A stretch of DNA of 64,000 nucleotides. It comes from Dehalococcoidia bacterium. GTDB taxonomy: Bacteria > Chloroflexota > Dehalococcoidia > Lucifugimonadales > Lucifugimonadaceae. The notes below the pieces were generated by a model. It saw nothing but the letters and a program-made list of their open reading frames with translations, was not told the DNA's origin and did not search any database. Location of the stretch: NCBI GenBank assembly GCA_029940375.1, contig JAPYUX010000004.1:106076-170075 (forward strand). The letters run 5' to 3'. A program made the position numbers and the translations under genes. Of this stretch, positions 8,707 through 18,109 are shown piece by piece. How positions within the stretch are numbered: position 1 is the stretch's first letter; each line of letters starts with the position of its first letter.

Positions 8707-10184
8707 TACTTAATACCTCTTTCAGCATCATCAATGGCTCCAATAAGTGCTTGCATTTTATGTAATGTTTCTTGATATTCATTTTCTATGATTGAATCTG
8801 CTACAATCCCTCCACCAGCTTGAAGATATACAGTTTTGTTTTTTAATATTAGCGTTCGTATGGCTATACAGGTATCCATGTTTCCATTATAAGAGAAATA
8901 TCCTACTCCTCCTGAGTAAGGTCCTCTTTTTTCAGGTTCTAATTCAGATATTAATTGCATCGCTCTAACCTTTGGAGCTCCAGAAACTGTACCTGCAGGG
9001 AATGCTGCTCGCATTGCATCAAATTGGTCATATTTTTTATCTAGTTTTCCTACAACATTTGAAACAATATGCATAATATGTGAATATTTTTCAATTTCCA
9101 TTTTTTGAGTCACTTTTACCGTACCTGGTTTTGCCACTCTTCCTACGTCATTTCTTCCTAAATCTAAAAGCATTAAGTGTTCAGCTAACTCTTTTTCATC
9201 AGATATTAATTCATTTGATATCAAATTATCTTCTTTTTCATTTTTTCCTCTCGGCCTTGATCCTGCTATAGGATGTACGGAAATTTCCTCGTTATTAGCT
9301 TTAATTAGAAGTTCAGGAGACGCACCGATAATTTGAAAATCTTCGAAATTAAATATAAACATGTATGGAGAAGGATTAATTGTTCTTAAGCATCGGTAGA
9401 TATCTATTGCCGAAGCTTCAGTTTTTTTTGATAATCTTTGAGAAAAAACTACCTGAATTATTTCACCAGAATAAATGTTATCTATGCATTTTTGTACTGC
9501 TTCAGAATATTGTTCTTTAGTCATGTTTTTTTCATACTGTTCAATTAATTGCTCTCTACTTGATTCTTTTTCAATATCTAAGCTTACATTAAAGCTTTTT
9601 GGAACTGGTTTGTTAATTTGTTCAATAATTTTATCGATATTTTCGATAGCTTTTTTGTAAGTTTTTTCAGAATTATCATCGTTATTAATTTTTGTGTAAA
9701 CTATTATGAATATAGTTTGTTTTACGTGATCAAAAACCACCAAAGATTCTGTCAACAAAAAAATTGATTCAGGAACCTCTAGATCGCCCTTTTTATTTTT
9801 TATGACTGTATCTTCGAAGTAAGATACTGAATCATAGGATATATATCCAACTGCACCTCCAGTAAAAGGAGGTAGTTTCTTTATTTCAGGTACTTTATAA
9901 GAATTAATTTCATTTTTTACTTCAAGCAGTGGATCAACTTCACCAAGCTTCTCGTTTTTTCCTGTCTTAATTATCTTTCTAGGATTTATTCCTATAATTG
10001 AATATCTAGCTAGATTTTCTCCTCCAGTTATTGATTCTAATAGAAAAGAATAACTATTTTTTGCTAGCTTTAAGTAAATAGATAAAGGGGTATCTAAATC
10101 TGCTCTGATCTCCTTATATATTGGTATCAGATTGTATTCTTTTGACAGTTGTTTGAATTCTTTAGATGTGGGATTATAAGCCAT
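8706..10184 (-). CDS. trpE: Anthranilate synthase component I
   Basis: First committed step of tryptophan synthesis: chorismate plus ammonia to anthranilate. The 492-aa protein has the N-terminal regulatory domain with the tryptophan-binding LLES motif at residues 48-51, which predicts feedback inhibition by tryptophan. The C-terminal chorismate-binding domain shows VVFSQRLSKK, GASPELLIK, HPIAGSRPRGKN, DLGRNDVGRV, FPAGTVSGAPKVRAM and QAGGGIVADS. It lies 4 nt after trpS and is coupled to trpG. Confidence 0.97.
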   Translation of the reverse strand: MAYNPTSKEFKQLSKEYNLIPIYKEIRADLDTPLSIYLKLAKNSYSFLLESITGGENLARYSIIGINPRKIIKTGKNEKLGEVDPLLEVKNEINSYKVPEIKKLPPFTGGAVGYISYDSVSYFEDTVIKNKKGDLEVPESIFLLTESLVVFDHVKQTIFIIVYTKINNDDNSEKTYKKAIENIDKIIEQINKPVPKSFNVSLDIEKESSREQLIEQYEKNMTKEQYSEAVQKCIDNIYSGEIIQVVFSQRLSKKTEASAIDIYRCLRTINPSPYMFIFNFEDFQIIGASPELLIKANNEEISVHPIAGSRPRGKNEKEDNLISNELISDEKELAEHLMLLDLGRNDVGRVAKPGTVKVTQKMEIEKYSHIMHIVSNVVGKLDKKYDQFDAMRAAFPAGTVSGAPKVRAMQLISELEPEKRGPYSGGVGYFSYNGNMDTCIAIRTLILKNKTVYLQAGGGIVADSIIENEYQETLHKMQALIGAIDDAERGIK

Positions 10185-10188
10185 TTTT

Positions 10189-11199
10189 TTACCAGATATT
10201 TTTGTATGTAGATATTTTCATCTTTTCTCTTACTAAAGTCATAGTTTTATCTGCTACTTTTCTAGCATTTGAAATTCCTTTATCCAAAGATTCTTCAACA
10301 ATATTGAAATTTTTTTCATAATAGTTTCTTTTGTTCCTGATTGGTTCTAAAAACTCATTCAAAATATCTGATAAATAATTTTTGATTTCTACGTCGCCAA
10401 TGTTACCTTTACGATATCTTTCCTTAAAATCTTGAACATTTGGATCGTTTTCAGTAAATGCATCTAGATATTGAAAAACAGGATTTCCTTCTACTTTTCC
10501 AGGAATATTGGCTCTTATTCTATTTGGATCTGTGTACATACCTCTAACTTTTTTTGCAACATCATCTTTAGAATCTGATAGTAAAATAACATTCCCTTGA
10601 CTTTTACTCATTTTACCTTTTCCATCAATTCCTGATAATCGACCAACTTTTCCTATTAGAGTTTCTGGTTCTGGAAAAACTTCACCATACATTCTATTGA
10701 ATTTTCGAGCAATTTCACGTGACATTTCTAGGTGGGGGGCCTGATCTTCACCCACTGGAACTAAATGTGCTCTGGGCAATAAAATATCGGCAATTTGACT
10801 TATTGGATAATTGAAAAATCCCGCACTTCTTTGTTCAATTGGTAAAGAATCTAACTCTCCTTTTAGAGTTGGATTTCTTTCTAACATTCCTAAAGGTGTG
10901 ATAAAAGACAATAACATGCTCAATTCTGCATGTTCTGGTACATAACTTTGGATTACGAAATTGGATTTATCAGGATCTAAACCAACAGCAAGCCAATCAA
11001 GAGTGACATCTATAACAGACTGCTTGATTAAATCTGTGTCATGGAAATGATCACTTAAGGCTTGATAATCAGCTATGAGAAAATAACATTCATATTCATC
11101 TTGAAGTTGAATCCAATTGTGTAGAGCACCAACATAATGTCCTAAATGTAGTGCACCAGTGGGCCTAATCCCTGTCAATATCCTTTTTTTATTTTCCAT
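10189..11199 (-). CDS. trpS: Tryptophanyl-tRNA synthetase
   Basis: Class I aminoacyl-tRNA synthetase charging tRNA-Trp. The 336-aa protein carries the HIGH-type motif in GIRPTGALHLGHYVGAL, the VGEDQAPHLEM region and the KMSKS motif in GKGKMSKSQGN. It is the first gene of the trp biosynthetic operon, upstream of trpE by 4 nt, so supply and use of tryptophan appear to share a transcript. In the 111-nt upstream region I found no leader ORF with tandem Trp codons and no T-box-like conserved element; only a TATAAT-like -10 is visible around 11241-11250. Confidence 0.97.
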   Translation of the reverse strand: MENKKRILTGIRPTGALHLGHYVGALHNWIQLQDEYECYFLIADYQALSDHFHDTDLIKQSVIDVTLDWLAVGLDPDKSNFVIQSYVPEHAELSMLLSFITPLGMLERNPTLKGELDSLPIEQRSAGFFNYPISQIADILLPRAHLVPVGEDQAPHLEMSREIARKFNRMYGEVFPEPETLIGKVGRLSGIDGKGKMSKSQGNVILLSDSKDDVAKKVRGMYTDPNRIRANIPGKVEGNPVFQYLDAFTENDPNVQDFKERYRKGNIGDVEIKNYLSDILNEFLEPIRNKRNYYEKNFNIVEESLDKGISNARKVADKTMTLVREKMKISTYKNIW

Positions 11200-11310
11200 G
11201 ATTTTACTTATAGGCTTTTGTATTAGAATGTAATAAAAACAATTTATTATAATATTTTACCTAAATGAAGGGTAATGGGTTAATAATAAAGTGGACAGAC
11301 TTGAATAAAA

Positions 11311-13263
11311 ATGAAATCAAAAATGAAATCACATTATGGCTCATGGGAATCTACTATAACTCCACAAAAAATAATTGAAGGTGGATTAAGGTTTAGCGAA
11401 ATAAGGTCTAATAGTTCTGAGCTATATTTTCTAGAAGGAAGGCCAGAAGAAGCTGGAAGATATGTCATAGTAAAACAAAACTCTAAGGGAAAAATAGAAG
11501 ATGTAATACCAAAAGATTTCAACTCGAGAAATGCAGTTCATGAATATGGAGGAGGCTCATTCGCTGTTGGTAAAAAAAATATTTATTTTACTAATTGGGA
11601 TGACCAAAGAATATATGTTGTTGCAGAAAAAAACACATCTGCTCTAACTATTGAACCTCCTTTTGAAAAATCAATAAGATATAGTGACTTAACGCTATCT
11701 TATGATGAGGAATGGATATTTTGCGTAAGAGAAACTCATTTTGAAAAAGGAGAAGCAAAAAACGAACTTGTTGCTATTTCTACATCAAAAAACCACACAA
11801 TAGTTTTATGCACAGGTAGAGATTTTTATTCTTCTCCAAGAATAAATCCTGCAAATAATGAGATTTGTTGGCTGGAATGGGATCATCCAAATATGCCCTG
11901 GGATGGAAGTGAATTATACATAGGAAATTTTGATTCTAATGGAGTTAGTAATAAAAAATTAATAGATGGATCAAAGAATATAAGTATTATTCAACCTGAA
12001 TGGAGTGAATCAGGTCAATTAATTTATATTAGCGATGAATCCGGTTGGTGGAACTTAAAAAAATATTCAGATAATAAAAAGTCTACAATATTAGATGAAG
12101 AAACTGACCATGGTGAACCTGCTTGGAATTTTGGCGTCAGAACATATTTTATAAAAGATAATTTTATTTACTTGAGAGGGTCTTCAAAAGACAAAAATAA
12201 AGGTTTGATTAGAAAAATAAATATTTCTGGTGAAATAGTTGAAGAAATAGAAATTTTACATACTTCTATAGGAAGTCTAAGCTTTTTTGATAATAAAGCT
12301 TTGTATATAGGAGCTTCACCTGTATCTAATAGCGAAATCGTATCTCTTGATTTAGAAAAAAAAGAAATTAAAACAATTAAAGAATCTAGTAAATTAGAAA
12401 TTGATAGTGAAGAAATTTCTATACCTGAAGAAATCACTTTTACTACTACAGAAAGTGCTACCGCATACGGCTATTTTTACAAACCTAAAAATAAAAAATA
12501 TCAAGGCAACTCTGGAGAAAAACCTCCTGTGCTAGTAATAAGTCATGGAGGTCCAACGAGTGCAACTAGCAATGCTTTAAATTTATCAGTTCAGTACTGG
12601 ACTAATAGAGGGATTGCTGTAGTTGATGTAAATTATAGAGGTTCAACTGGTTATGGGAAAAAATTCAGAGATTCACTAAAAGGTAATTGGGGAGTATATG
12701 ATACTGATGACTGCATTGCAGCAGTAGACTATCTTTCTGAAAAAGGTCTTGTAGATTCTGAAAGAGCAGCAATTAAAGGAGGCTCAGCTGGTGGTTATAC
12801 AACAATAAATGCATTAACTTTCCACGATAGATTTGCAGTAGGAGCTACTTATTATGGAATTGCAGATTTGTCAGTTTTTATTGATGACACTCACAAATTC
12901 GAATCAAAATACCTTGAATCATTAATAGGTAAGTACCCTGAAGAAAAAGAAAAATACTATGATAGATCAGCAATTAATTTTACAGACCAGCTATCTTGTC
13001 CAATGATAATTTTTCAAGGAACAGAAGATAAAATAGTGCCACCATCTCAAGCAGAAATTATGGCTGAAGGATTAAGAGAGAAAAAAATCCCTTTTTCATT
13101 AATTATGTATGAAGGAGAGCAACATGGATTCAGACAATCCAAAAATATAATTTCTTCATTGGAATCTGAACTTTATTTTTATAGCCAAGTACTTGGATTT
13201 GAGCCTTTTGATAAATTAAAAACAATAAATATTGAAAATTCAGAAGAAATAAAAAAATGTTAA
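11311..13263 (+). CDS. S9-family prolyl oligopeptidase-type peptidase
   Basis: Serine peptidase of the acylaminoacyl-peptidase/dipeptidyl-peptidase type, 650 aa. The N-terminal two-thirds form a beta-propeller. The C-terminal alpha/beta-hydrolase domain starts near residue 400 and holds PPVLVISHGGPT, NYRGSTGYGKKF, the nucleophile Ser492 in KGGSAGGY, Asp573 in QGTEDKIVPP and His605 in GEQHGF. No signal peptide is visible, so it is probably cytoplasmic and acts on short peptides. It diverges from trpS. No strong ribosome binding site precedes ATG 11311; ATG 11323 four codons later is an alternative. Confidence 0.93.
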   Translation: MKSKMKSHYGSWESTITPQKIIEGGLRFSEIRSNSSELYFLEGRPEEAGRYVIVKQNSKGKIEDVIPKDFNSRNAVHEYGGGSFAVGKKNIYFTNWDDQRIYVVAEKNTSALTIEPPFEKSIRYSDLTLSYDEEWIFCVRETHFEKGEAKNELVAISTSKNHTIVLCTGRDFYSSPRINPANNEICWLEWDHPNMPWDGSELYIGNFDSNGVSNKKLIDGSKNISIIQPEWSESGQLIYISDESGWWNLKKYSDNKKSTILDEETDHGEPAWNFGVRTYFIKDNFIYLRGSSKDKNKGLIRKINISGEIVEEIEILHTSIGSLSFFDNKALYIGASPVSNSEIVSLDLEKKEIKTIKESSKLEIDSEEISIPEEITFTTTESATAYGYFYKPKNKKYQGNSGEKPPVLVISHGGPTSATSNALNLSVQYWTNRGIAVVDVNYRGSTGYGKKFRDSLKGNWGVYDTDDCIAAVDYLSEKGLVDSERAAIKGGSAGGYTTINALTFHDRFAVGATYYGIADLSVFIDDTHKFESKYLESLIGKYPEEKEKYYDRSAINFTDQLSCPMIIFQGTEDKIVPPSQAEIMAEGLREKKIPFSLIMYEGEQHGFRQSKNIISSLESELYFYSQVLGFEPFDKLKTINIENSEEIKKC

Positions 13264-13293
13264 TTCTTATTCATCCTAGTGAAGGTAAATCTT

Positions 13294-14229
13294 CTAAGTT
13301 AACTGTAACCAATCTTTATCATTAATTTCAAATGAAGTTTCGAATTTTTGTATCAGCTCATCATATTTACTAACGTTACGTTCAACAAAATTAATGTTAC
13401 TCTCAACATGTTTAATGTTTTTAGAACCTATAATTAAAACATCAATTTCAGTTCTATATAATGAAAAAGCCATAGAGAGTTCAATAGGATCTATATCTGA
13501 TAAATTCTTATCAAGTGAATCACAAAGAATCTTTAATCTATCAAAGTAAGGTTTACCATAACTATCGTTATAAGTACCTGACCAATTTTGATTTTTTCTT
13601 ATCACGCCACTTAAAGAACCATTTGCTATTGGTCTTTTAGCAATAATTCCTAATTTTTTTATGTTTGCATCTTTAAGAATATTTTTTGTTCGAGCTCTTT
13701 GGTCAGCAATATTATAACTAGTTTGCAAAGTGTCAAAGATATTTGAATTAACAGCCCATTCGGCTGCGATATTATCCCCTGAATAACCTATAAACCTTGT
13801 TTTTCCTTCAGTCTGAGCATCTTGTAATGCCCTTACGACATCTCCTTTTTGTAAAATGTGTACATCACAAGAGTGTAATTGCACTAGATCGATATAGTCA
13901 GTTTTTAAATTTTTTAAACTATTTTCAATTGAATTTTTTATTTTTTTGTAATTCCATTCACTATCAGAAGAATTAGTACTTCCTGTTCCAGCTTTCGTGG
14001 CTAAAAAAAACTCATTTCTCCTATCATTAACAGCTACGCCAATCAACTTTTCACTTTCATTATAGGAAGCTGCAGTGTCTAAAAAATTTATACCATTGTC
14101 TAAAGCAAAATTGAGTAATTTGTCAACTTGGGCATATCCTGATTCTCCTAGTTCAAATCCTATTTCTGCTAAACCAATCCCTAACCTGCTTACTTTTTCA
14201 TTAGTCTTACCAAAATCATTGTAAATCAT
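13294..14229 (-). CDS. Aldo/keto reductase
   Basis: NAD(P)H-dependent oxidoreductase with an (alpha/beta)8 barrel, 311 aa. The catalytic tetrad is visible: Asp51 and Tyr56 in FLDTAASYNESE, Lys79 in FLATKAG, His119 in VQLHSCD. It is close to the AKR groups that act on small aldehydes or sugars; substrate unknown. It stands alone on the minus strand, 30 nt from the end of the S9 peptidase gene and downstream of an AT-rich inverted repeat and the DUF5679 gene. Confidence 0.92.
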   Translation of the reverse strand: MIYNDFGKTNEKVSRLGIGLAEIGFELGESGYAQVDKLLNFALDNGINFLDTAASYNESEKLIGVAVNDRRNEFFLATKAGTGSTNSSDSEWNYKKIKNSIENSLKNLKTDYIDLVQLHSCDVHILQKGDVVRALQDAQTEGKTRFIGYSGDNIAAEWAVNSNIFDTLQTSYNIADQRARTKNILKDANIKKLGIIAKRPIANGSLSGVIRKNQNWSGTYNDSYGKPYFDRLKILCDSLDKNLSDIDPIELSMAFSLYRTEIDVLIIGSKNIKHVESNINFVERNVSKYDELIQKFETSFEINDKDWLQLT

Positions 14230-14260
14230 AAATTTTCTCTCTACCTAATTAAATTAAACA

Positions 14261-14300
14261 AAAATTGCAAAAAATTTTTTATCAGATTTTTTGCAATTTT
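14261..14300 (-). terminator. Perfect 15-bp inverted repeat, probable terminator after the DUF5679 gene
   Basis: The arms at 14261-14275 and 14286-14300 are perfect reverse complements (core TTGCAAAAAAT / ATTTTTTGCAA) around a 10-nt loop. The repeat lies 45 nt downstream of the DUF5679 stop on the minus strand and 32 nt upstream of the aldo/keto reductase start. The stem is nearly all A/T, so it may instead be an operator for the reductase gene. Position between two co-oriented genes is the main evidence. Confidence 0.45.
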
Positions 14301-14345
14301 ATGTCTTTATATAAATTTATATAAAAATATATATATAAATAATAA

Positions 14346-14489
14346 CTAAGAGGCTTTACCAATCTTGAACATTTTTGTTCCACATACTGGACATGTTCCT
14401 TGAGTAGCTGGTCTACCATTTTTCATAGTTATTTGTTGGGGGTTACTCATCTCCTGTTTCCCCTTGCATTTCATGCAATATGCTTCCAT
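14346..14489 (-). CDS. DUF5679 zinc-ribbon microprotein (47 aa)
   Basis: A 47-codon gene translating to MEAYCMKCKGKQEMSNPQ, then a middle with KNGRPATQG and TCPVCGTKMFKIGKAS. Two CxxC pairs (residues 5-8 and 34-37 by my count) form a rubredoxin/zinc-ribbon-like knuckle. The pattern YCMKCK...NGRPATQGTCPVCGTKMF matches the DUF5679 family as I know it; its role is unknown. A strong Shine-Dalgarno GGAGGT (14494-14499, minus strand) sits 4 bases before the ATG, and the 3' side has a hairpin. This is strong evidence that it is a real gene despite its size. Confidence 0.85.
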   Translation of the reverse strand: MEAYCMKCKGKQEMSNPQQITMKNGRPATQGTCPVCGTKMFKIGKAS

Positions 14490-14696
14490 CTGGACCTCCG
14501 GTCAATCCGTTGTTTATTTTTGCTAATATATTTATATACTATTCCAAGATAAATTACTACTTATATTTGAATTGATTTACTCTATATTCTCTTCTGCTGA
14601 ATCTAATATACTATAATTAAGTATAAATTCTTATAATTTCATTTTTTTATACAATATAATTGTTTAATACTAAAAATATAATTAAATATAAATATT
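14490..14696. other. AT-rich promoter region upstream of pheS and the DUF5679 gene
   Basis: About 200 bp between divergent genes. Several TATAAT-like hexamers occur, for example near 14614-14620 and 14633-14638. I found no Phe-rich leader peptide, T-box element or stable hairpin that would regulate pheST. Confidence 0.4.
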
Positions 14697-15710
14697 TTGT
14701 CCAATTTAAATAAAATTATTGAAGAAATCGAAGAAGTAGAACAATCTGCCAATGGTCAAATTGATCAACAAATACTTAATTTAGATCAATTGGAACACTG
14801 GCGTATAATATTTTTAGGTCGAAATGGGGAAATATCTAAATTAATGAAATATCTCTCTTCTGTTTCTGATGAAAACAAAAGAATAATTGGACCGAAGATA
14901 AATAATTTAAAAAAAAGTCTATCAAACAAGTATAATTTAACGCAGAAAAAGATTGATCAGAGAAATAATGCAGTTACAGAATTTGATTTTACCTTACCTG
15001 GTAGACCTGTGAATTTAGGAAATTACCATCCCACAACTTTAATTATTAGAGAAATATGTACTGCTTTTTCAGAAATGGGATTTCAAATAATAGAAGGTCA
15101 GGAAATAGAAACAGAAAAATATAATTTTGATTTATTAAATATACCAAATGATCATCCAGCTAGAGATCAATGGGATACTATTTGGTTACAAACTGAAAAC
15201 ACTAACGTTAAACACCTCCTTAGAACTCATACATCTCCAATGCAAGCGAGAGTAATGGAAAAAAGCAATCCTCCACTTAGAGTTATTATTCCAGGAAAGT
15301 GTTATAGATATGAAGCTACAGATGCGACTCATGAGTGGCAATTTCATCAAATTGAAGGATTAGCGATTGATAAAAACATTTCTTTTTCAGAATTAAAAGG
15401 GACTTTGTTTGAGATGGCAAGAAAATTATTTGGAACTGACCAAAAAGTAAGATTTAGGTGTGATTTTTTTCCTTTTGTAGAACCAGGAGTAGATATGTCA
15501 ATAGAATGGAATGGTAAATGGATAGAAATCCTAGGAGCTGGCATGGTACATCCTAAGGTTTTGGAAGGAGTAGGATACAATCCTAAAGAATATAGTGGAT
15601 TTGCTTTTGGGTTAGGTCCTGAAAGAATTTCTATGTTAAAAAATAAAATTTTTGATATAAGAAATTTCCATTTAAATGATTTAAGATTTTTAAATCAATT
15701 TACTATCTAG
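14697..15710 (+). CDS. pheS: Phenylalanyl-tRNA synthetase alpha subunit
   Basis: Class II synthetase subunit that carries the aminoacylation site of the (alpha-beta)2 enzyme; 337 aa, normal length. It has an N-terminal coiled-coil for tRNA binding (residues 1-85), motif 2 region GKCYRYEATDATHEWQFHQIEG, the FRCDFFPFVEPGVDMSIE stretch that lines the Phe pocket, and motif 3 GFAFGLGPERISML. The start is TTG at 14697; no ATG exists in a plausible place and the N-terminus then fits the family. The stop is 2 nt before pheT. Confidence 0.95.
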   Translation: MSNLNKIIEEIEEVEQSANGQIDQQILNLDQLEHWRIIFLGRNGEISKLMKYLSSVSDENKRIIGPKINNLKKSLSNKYNLTQKKIDQRNNAVTEFDFTLPGRPVNLGNYHPTTLIIREICTAFSEMGFQIIEGQEIETEKYNFDLLNIPNDHPARDQWDTIWLQTENTNVKHLLRTHTSPMQARVMEKSNPPLRVIIPGKCYRYEATDATHEWQFHQIEGLAIDKNISFSELKGTLFEMARKLFGTDQKVRFRCDFFPFVEPGVDMSIEWNGKWIEILGAGMVHPKVLEGVGYNPKEYSGFAFGLGPERISMLKNKIFDIRNFHLNDLRFLNQFTI

Positions 15711-15712
15711 TT

Positions 15713-18109
15713 ATGAAATTACCTTTAAATTGGCTAAAAGAATATGTCAGCTATAATATATCTCCTGAAGAGATCGCAGAAAATCTGACTATTATTGGAC
15801 TTGAAGTTGAATCAGTATCCAAAATAGGAATGATTTCAGGAGTAATTGTTGGAGAAATTCAAAAAATTTCTAAACACCCAAATGCTGACACATTACAAAT
15901 AGCATTTGTTTTCGATGGAAATAATAAATATAAAATTATTTGTGGTGCCCCAAATATTCGTGTTGGTCAAAAAATATTTTTTGCAACTCCAGGAACAAAA
16001 TTACCTGATGAAAATAGCCCTGAAAAATATTATTTAATTAAAGAGAGTAAAATCCGTGGTGAATTATCTCAAGGAATGATCTGTTCCGAGAAAGAATTAG
16101 GACTAGGTGAAAATCAAGATGGCATAATGGTTCTCCCAAAAGATTTCAAATTAGGATCTCCTATTTCAAAATATTATGGTGAGATTGTTATGGAATTGGA
16201 CATCACTCCTAACAGAGTCGACTGTTTAAGTATAACGGGTATAGCAAGGGACTTGTCTGCAAGGATAGATAAGGAATTCAAATTTAAATATATAAATAAT
16301 CATTCTAGTTCAAAAAGTTATAAAAATAATATTCAAATACTTGATGAAAATATTTGCTCGAGGTACACAGGCGTCATTATAGACAACATTTCAATTTCTG
16401 AATCTCCCGATTGGTTAAAAAGAAGATTGATATCGATAGGAGAAAGACCCATAAATAATCTTGTTGATATCACAAACTATGTAATGTTCGAAATTGGACA
16501 ACCATTACATGCATTTGATTTAGACAAAATTAATGAAGAGAAAATTTTTGTTAGGAATTCAAAAAAAGGTGAAGAAATAAAAACACTGGACGGAAATAAA
16601 AGGATTTTGGATTCTCATTCAATAGTCATTGCAGATAATGAATCTGCAATCGGATTGGCGGGAATAATGGGCGGAAAAAATTCAGAAATAGACATTAAAA
16701 CAAACTCTATTTTTTTGGAATCAGCAAATTTCAATCCTTCAGTTATTAGAAATACTTCGAAATTATTATCTTTACAAACCGAAGCTTCAATTAGATTTGA
16801 ACGAAATTTAAACCCTGAATTAACCATTTATGGTTTATCTAGAGCATTAGATTTAATTTTGAGAATCTGCGGTGGTAAAATCAGAACGGGTATATTGGAT
16901 AATTACAATAATAAATTTGTTCGAAAAATAATCACTCTTGATAAAAGGCGATTATGTAAAATATTAGGACTGGAAATAGACAATGAAATAATTTCCAAAA
17001 CTTTAAATTCCCTAAATTTTTCATATGAGTTAGATAAGTTGAAAGATATATGGAAAGTAGAAACTCCTTTTTGGCGATCGGATATTACATTACCTGAGGA
17101 TTTATATGAAGAAATTGCAAGAATTGTTGGATATGATTCAATTCCTCTCAAATTTATTTCTGGCGAAATTCCTAAATGGGAACCTAATAAACTATTTGAA
17201 TATAAGAATACATTGACTGACCTTTTAGTCGGTTCTGGCATGTATGAAACAATTTCCTATTCTGCGATATCTGAAGAAATGTTGGGAATTTTGCCAGACT
17301 ATGTTAATAACAGTAAGAATATTTCGATTATAAATCCTATATCTAACGAACATGCATATCTTAGAAAAAGTTTAATTCCTTCTGTAATCATGACAGCATC
17401 AAGAAATACAAACAATTGGAAAAAACCAATTAGAATTTTTGAAACAGGGAATGTTTTTTTTCAATCAGAGCAAAAAATTCAGGAACAATCATATTCGGCT
17501 GGTTTATTAACTGGATTTTCAGAAAACTCACACTGGGATATCACACCTAGGGAAGTAGACTATTTTGATGGCAAGGGAATTATAGATTATTTGTCTTCTA
17601 AATTACGTTTTAATTATGCTTTATCTCCTTATAATGACAACATATATACTAAAGGCAAATCCGTAAGGATACACGATAAGAAAAATAAGACAACTTTTGG
17701 ATATTTGGGAATGATATCTAATGAGATGATTGAAAAACTCAATTTTAATACTTCCTCTGTTGTAATTTTTGAATTATTTTTGGAAGAACTATATAAGAGT
17801 TCTAAAGACTTAATTTACAAAGAATTTTCTCAATTTCCACTAGCACATAGAGACCTATCATTATTAATTGATACCAATGTTAATTTTGAAGATATAAAAA
17901 ACATTGCATTTTCCGAAAAATTTGTTACTGATTGTAATGTTTTTGATGTCTATCAAGGGGATAATTTGCCTGAAGGTAAAATAGCTATTGCAGTTAGAAT
18001 TTTTTATCAATCTAATGAAGGTACTTTATCTTGGAAAAATTTACAACAGATAGAAAAAAAAATATTAATACAATTTGAAAAGAAATTAGGAATAAAAATT
18101 CGAGAATGA
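15713..18109 (+). CDS. pheT: Phenylalanyl-tRNA synthetase beta subunit
   Basis: Editing and tRNA-binding subunit of phenylalanyl-tRNA synthetase, 798 aa. The N-terminal EMAP-type tRNA-binding domain (about residues 40-150) includes KHPNADTLQIA and ICGAPNIRVGQKIFFATPGT. The B3/B4 editing domain follows (DITPNRVDCLSITGIARDL), then B5 and the class II-like core (FETGNVFF). The C-terminal ferredoxin-fold anticodon-binding domain includes FPLAHRDLSLLID. It lies 2 nt after pheS and overlaps moeA by 4 nt. Confidence 0.96.
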   Translation: MKLPLNWLKEYVSYNISPEEIAENLTIIGLEVESVSKIGMISGVIVGEIQKISKHPNADTLQIAFVFDGNNKYKIICGAPNIRVGQKIFFATPGTKLPDENSPEKYYLIKESKIRGELSQGMICSEKELGLGENQDGIMVLPKDFKLGSPISKYYGEIVMELDITPNRVDCLSITGIARDLSARIDKEFKFKYINNHSSSKSYKNNIQILDENICSRYTGVIIDNISISESPDWLKRRLISIGERPINNLVDITNYVMFEIGQPLHAFDLDKINEEKIFVRNSKKGEEIKTLDGNKRILDSHSIVIADNESAIGLAGIMGGKNSEIDIKTNSIFLESANFNPSVIRNTSKLLSLQTEASIRFERNLNPELTIYGLSRALDLILRICGGKIRTGILDNYNNKFVRKIITLDKRRLCKILGLEIDNEIISKTLNSLNFSYELDKLKDIWKVETPFWRSDITLPEDLYEEIARIVGYDSIPLKFISGEIPKWEPNKLFEYKNTLTDLLVGSGMYETISYSAISEEMLGILPDYVNNSKNISIINPISNEHAYLRKSLIPSVIMTASRNTNNWKKPIRIFETGNVFFQSEQKIQEQSYSAGLLTGFSENSHWDITPREVDYFDGKGIIDYLSSKLRFNYALSPYNDNIYTKGKSVRIHDKKNKTTFGYLGMISNEMIEKLNFNTSSVVIFELFLEELYKSSKDLIYKEFSQFPLAHRDLSLLIDTNVNFEDIKNIAFSEKFVTDCNVFDVYQGDNLPEGKIAIAVRIFYQSNEGTLSWKNLQQIEKKILIQFEKKLGIKIRE

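Noticed and set aside
11200..11310. Possible Trp leader peptide or T-box ahead of trpS
   Set aside because: No ORF with Trp codons, no terminator hairpin and no T-box consensus; the region is short and only a -10-like hexamer is visible.
14490..14696. Possible Phe leader peptide ahead of pheST
   Set aside because: No start codon followed by Phe codons and no terminator in the region.
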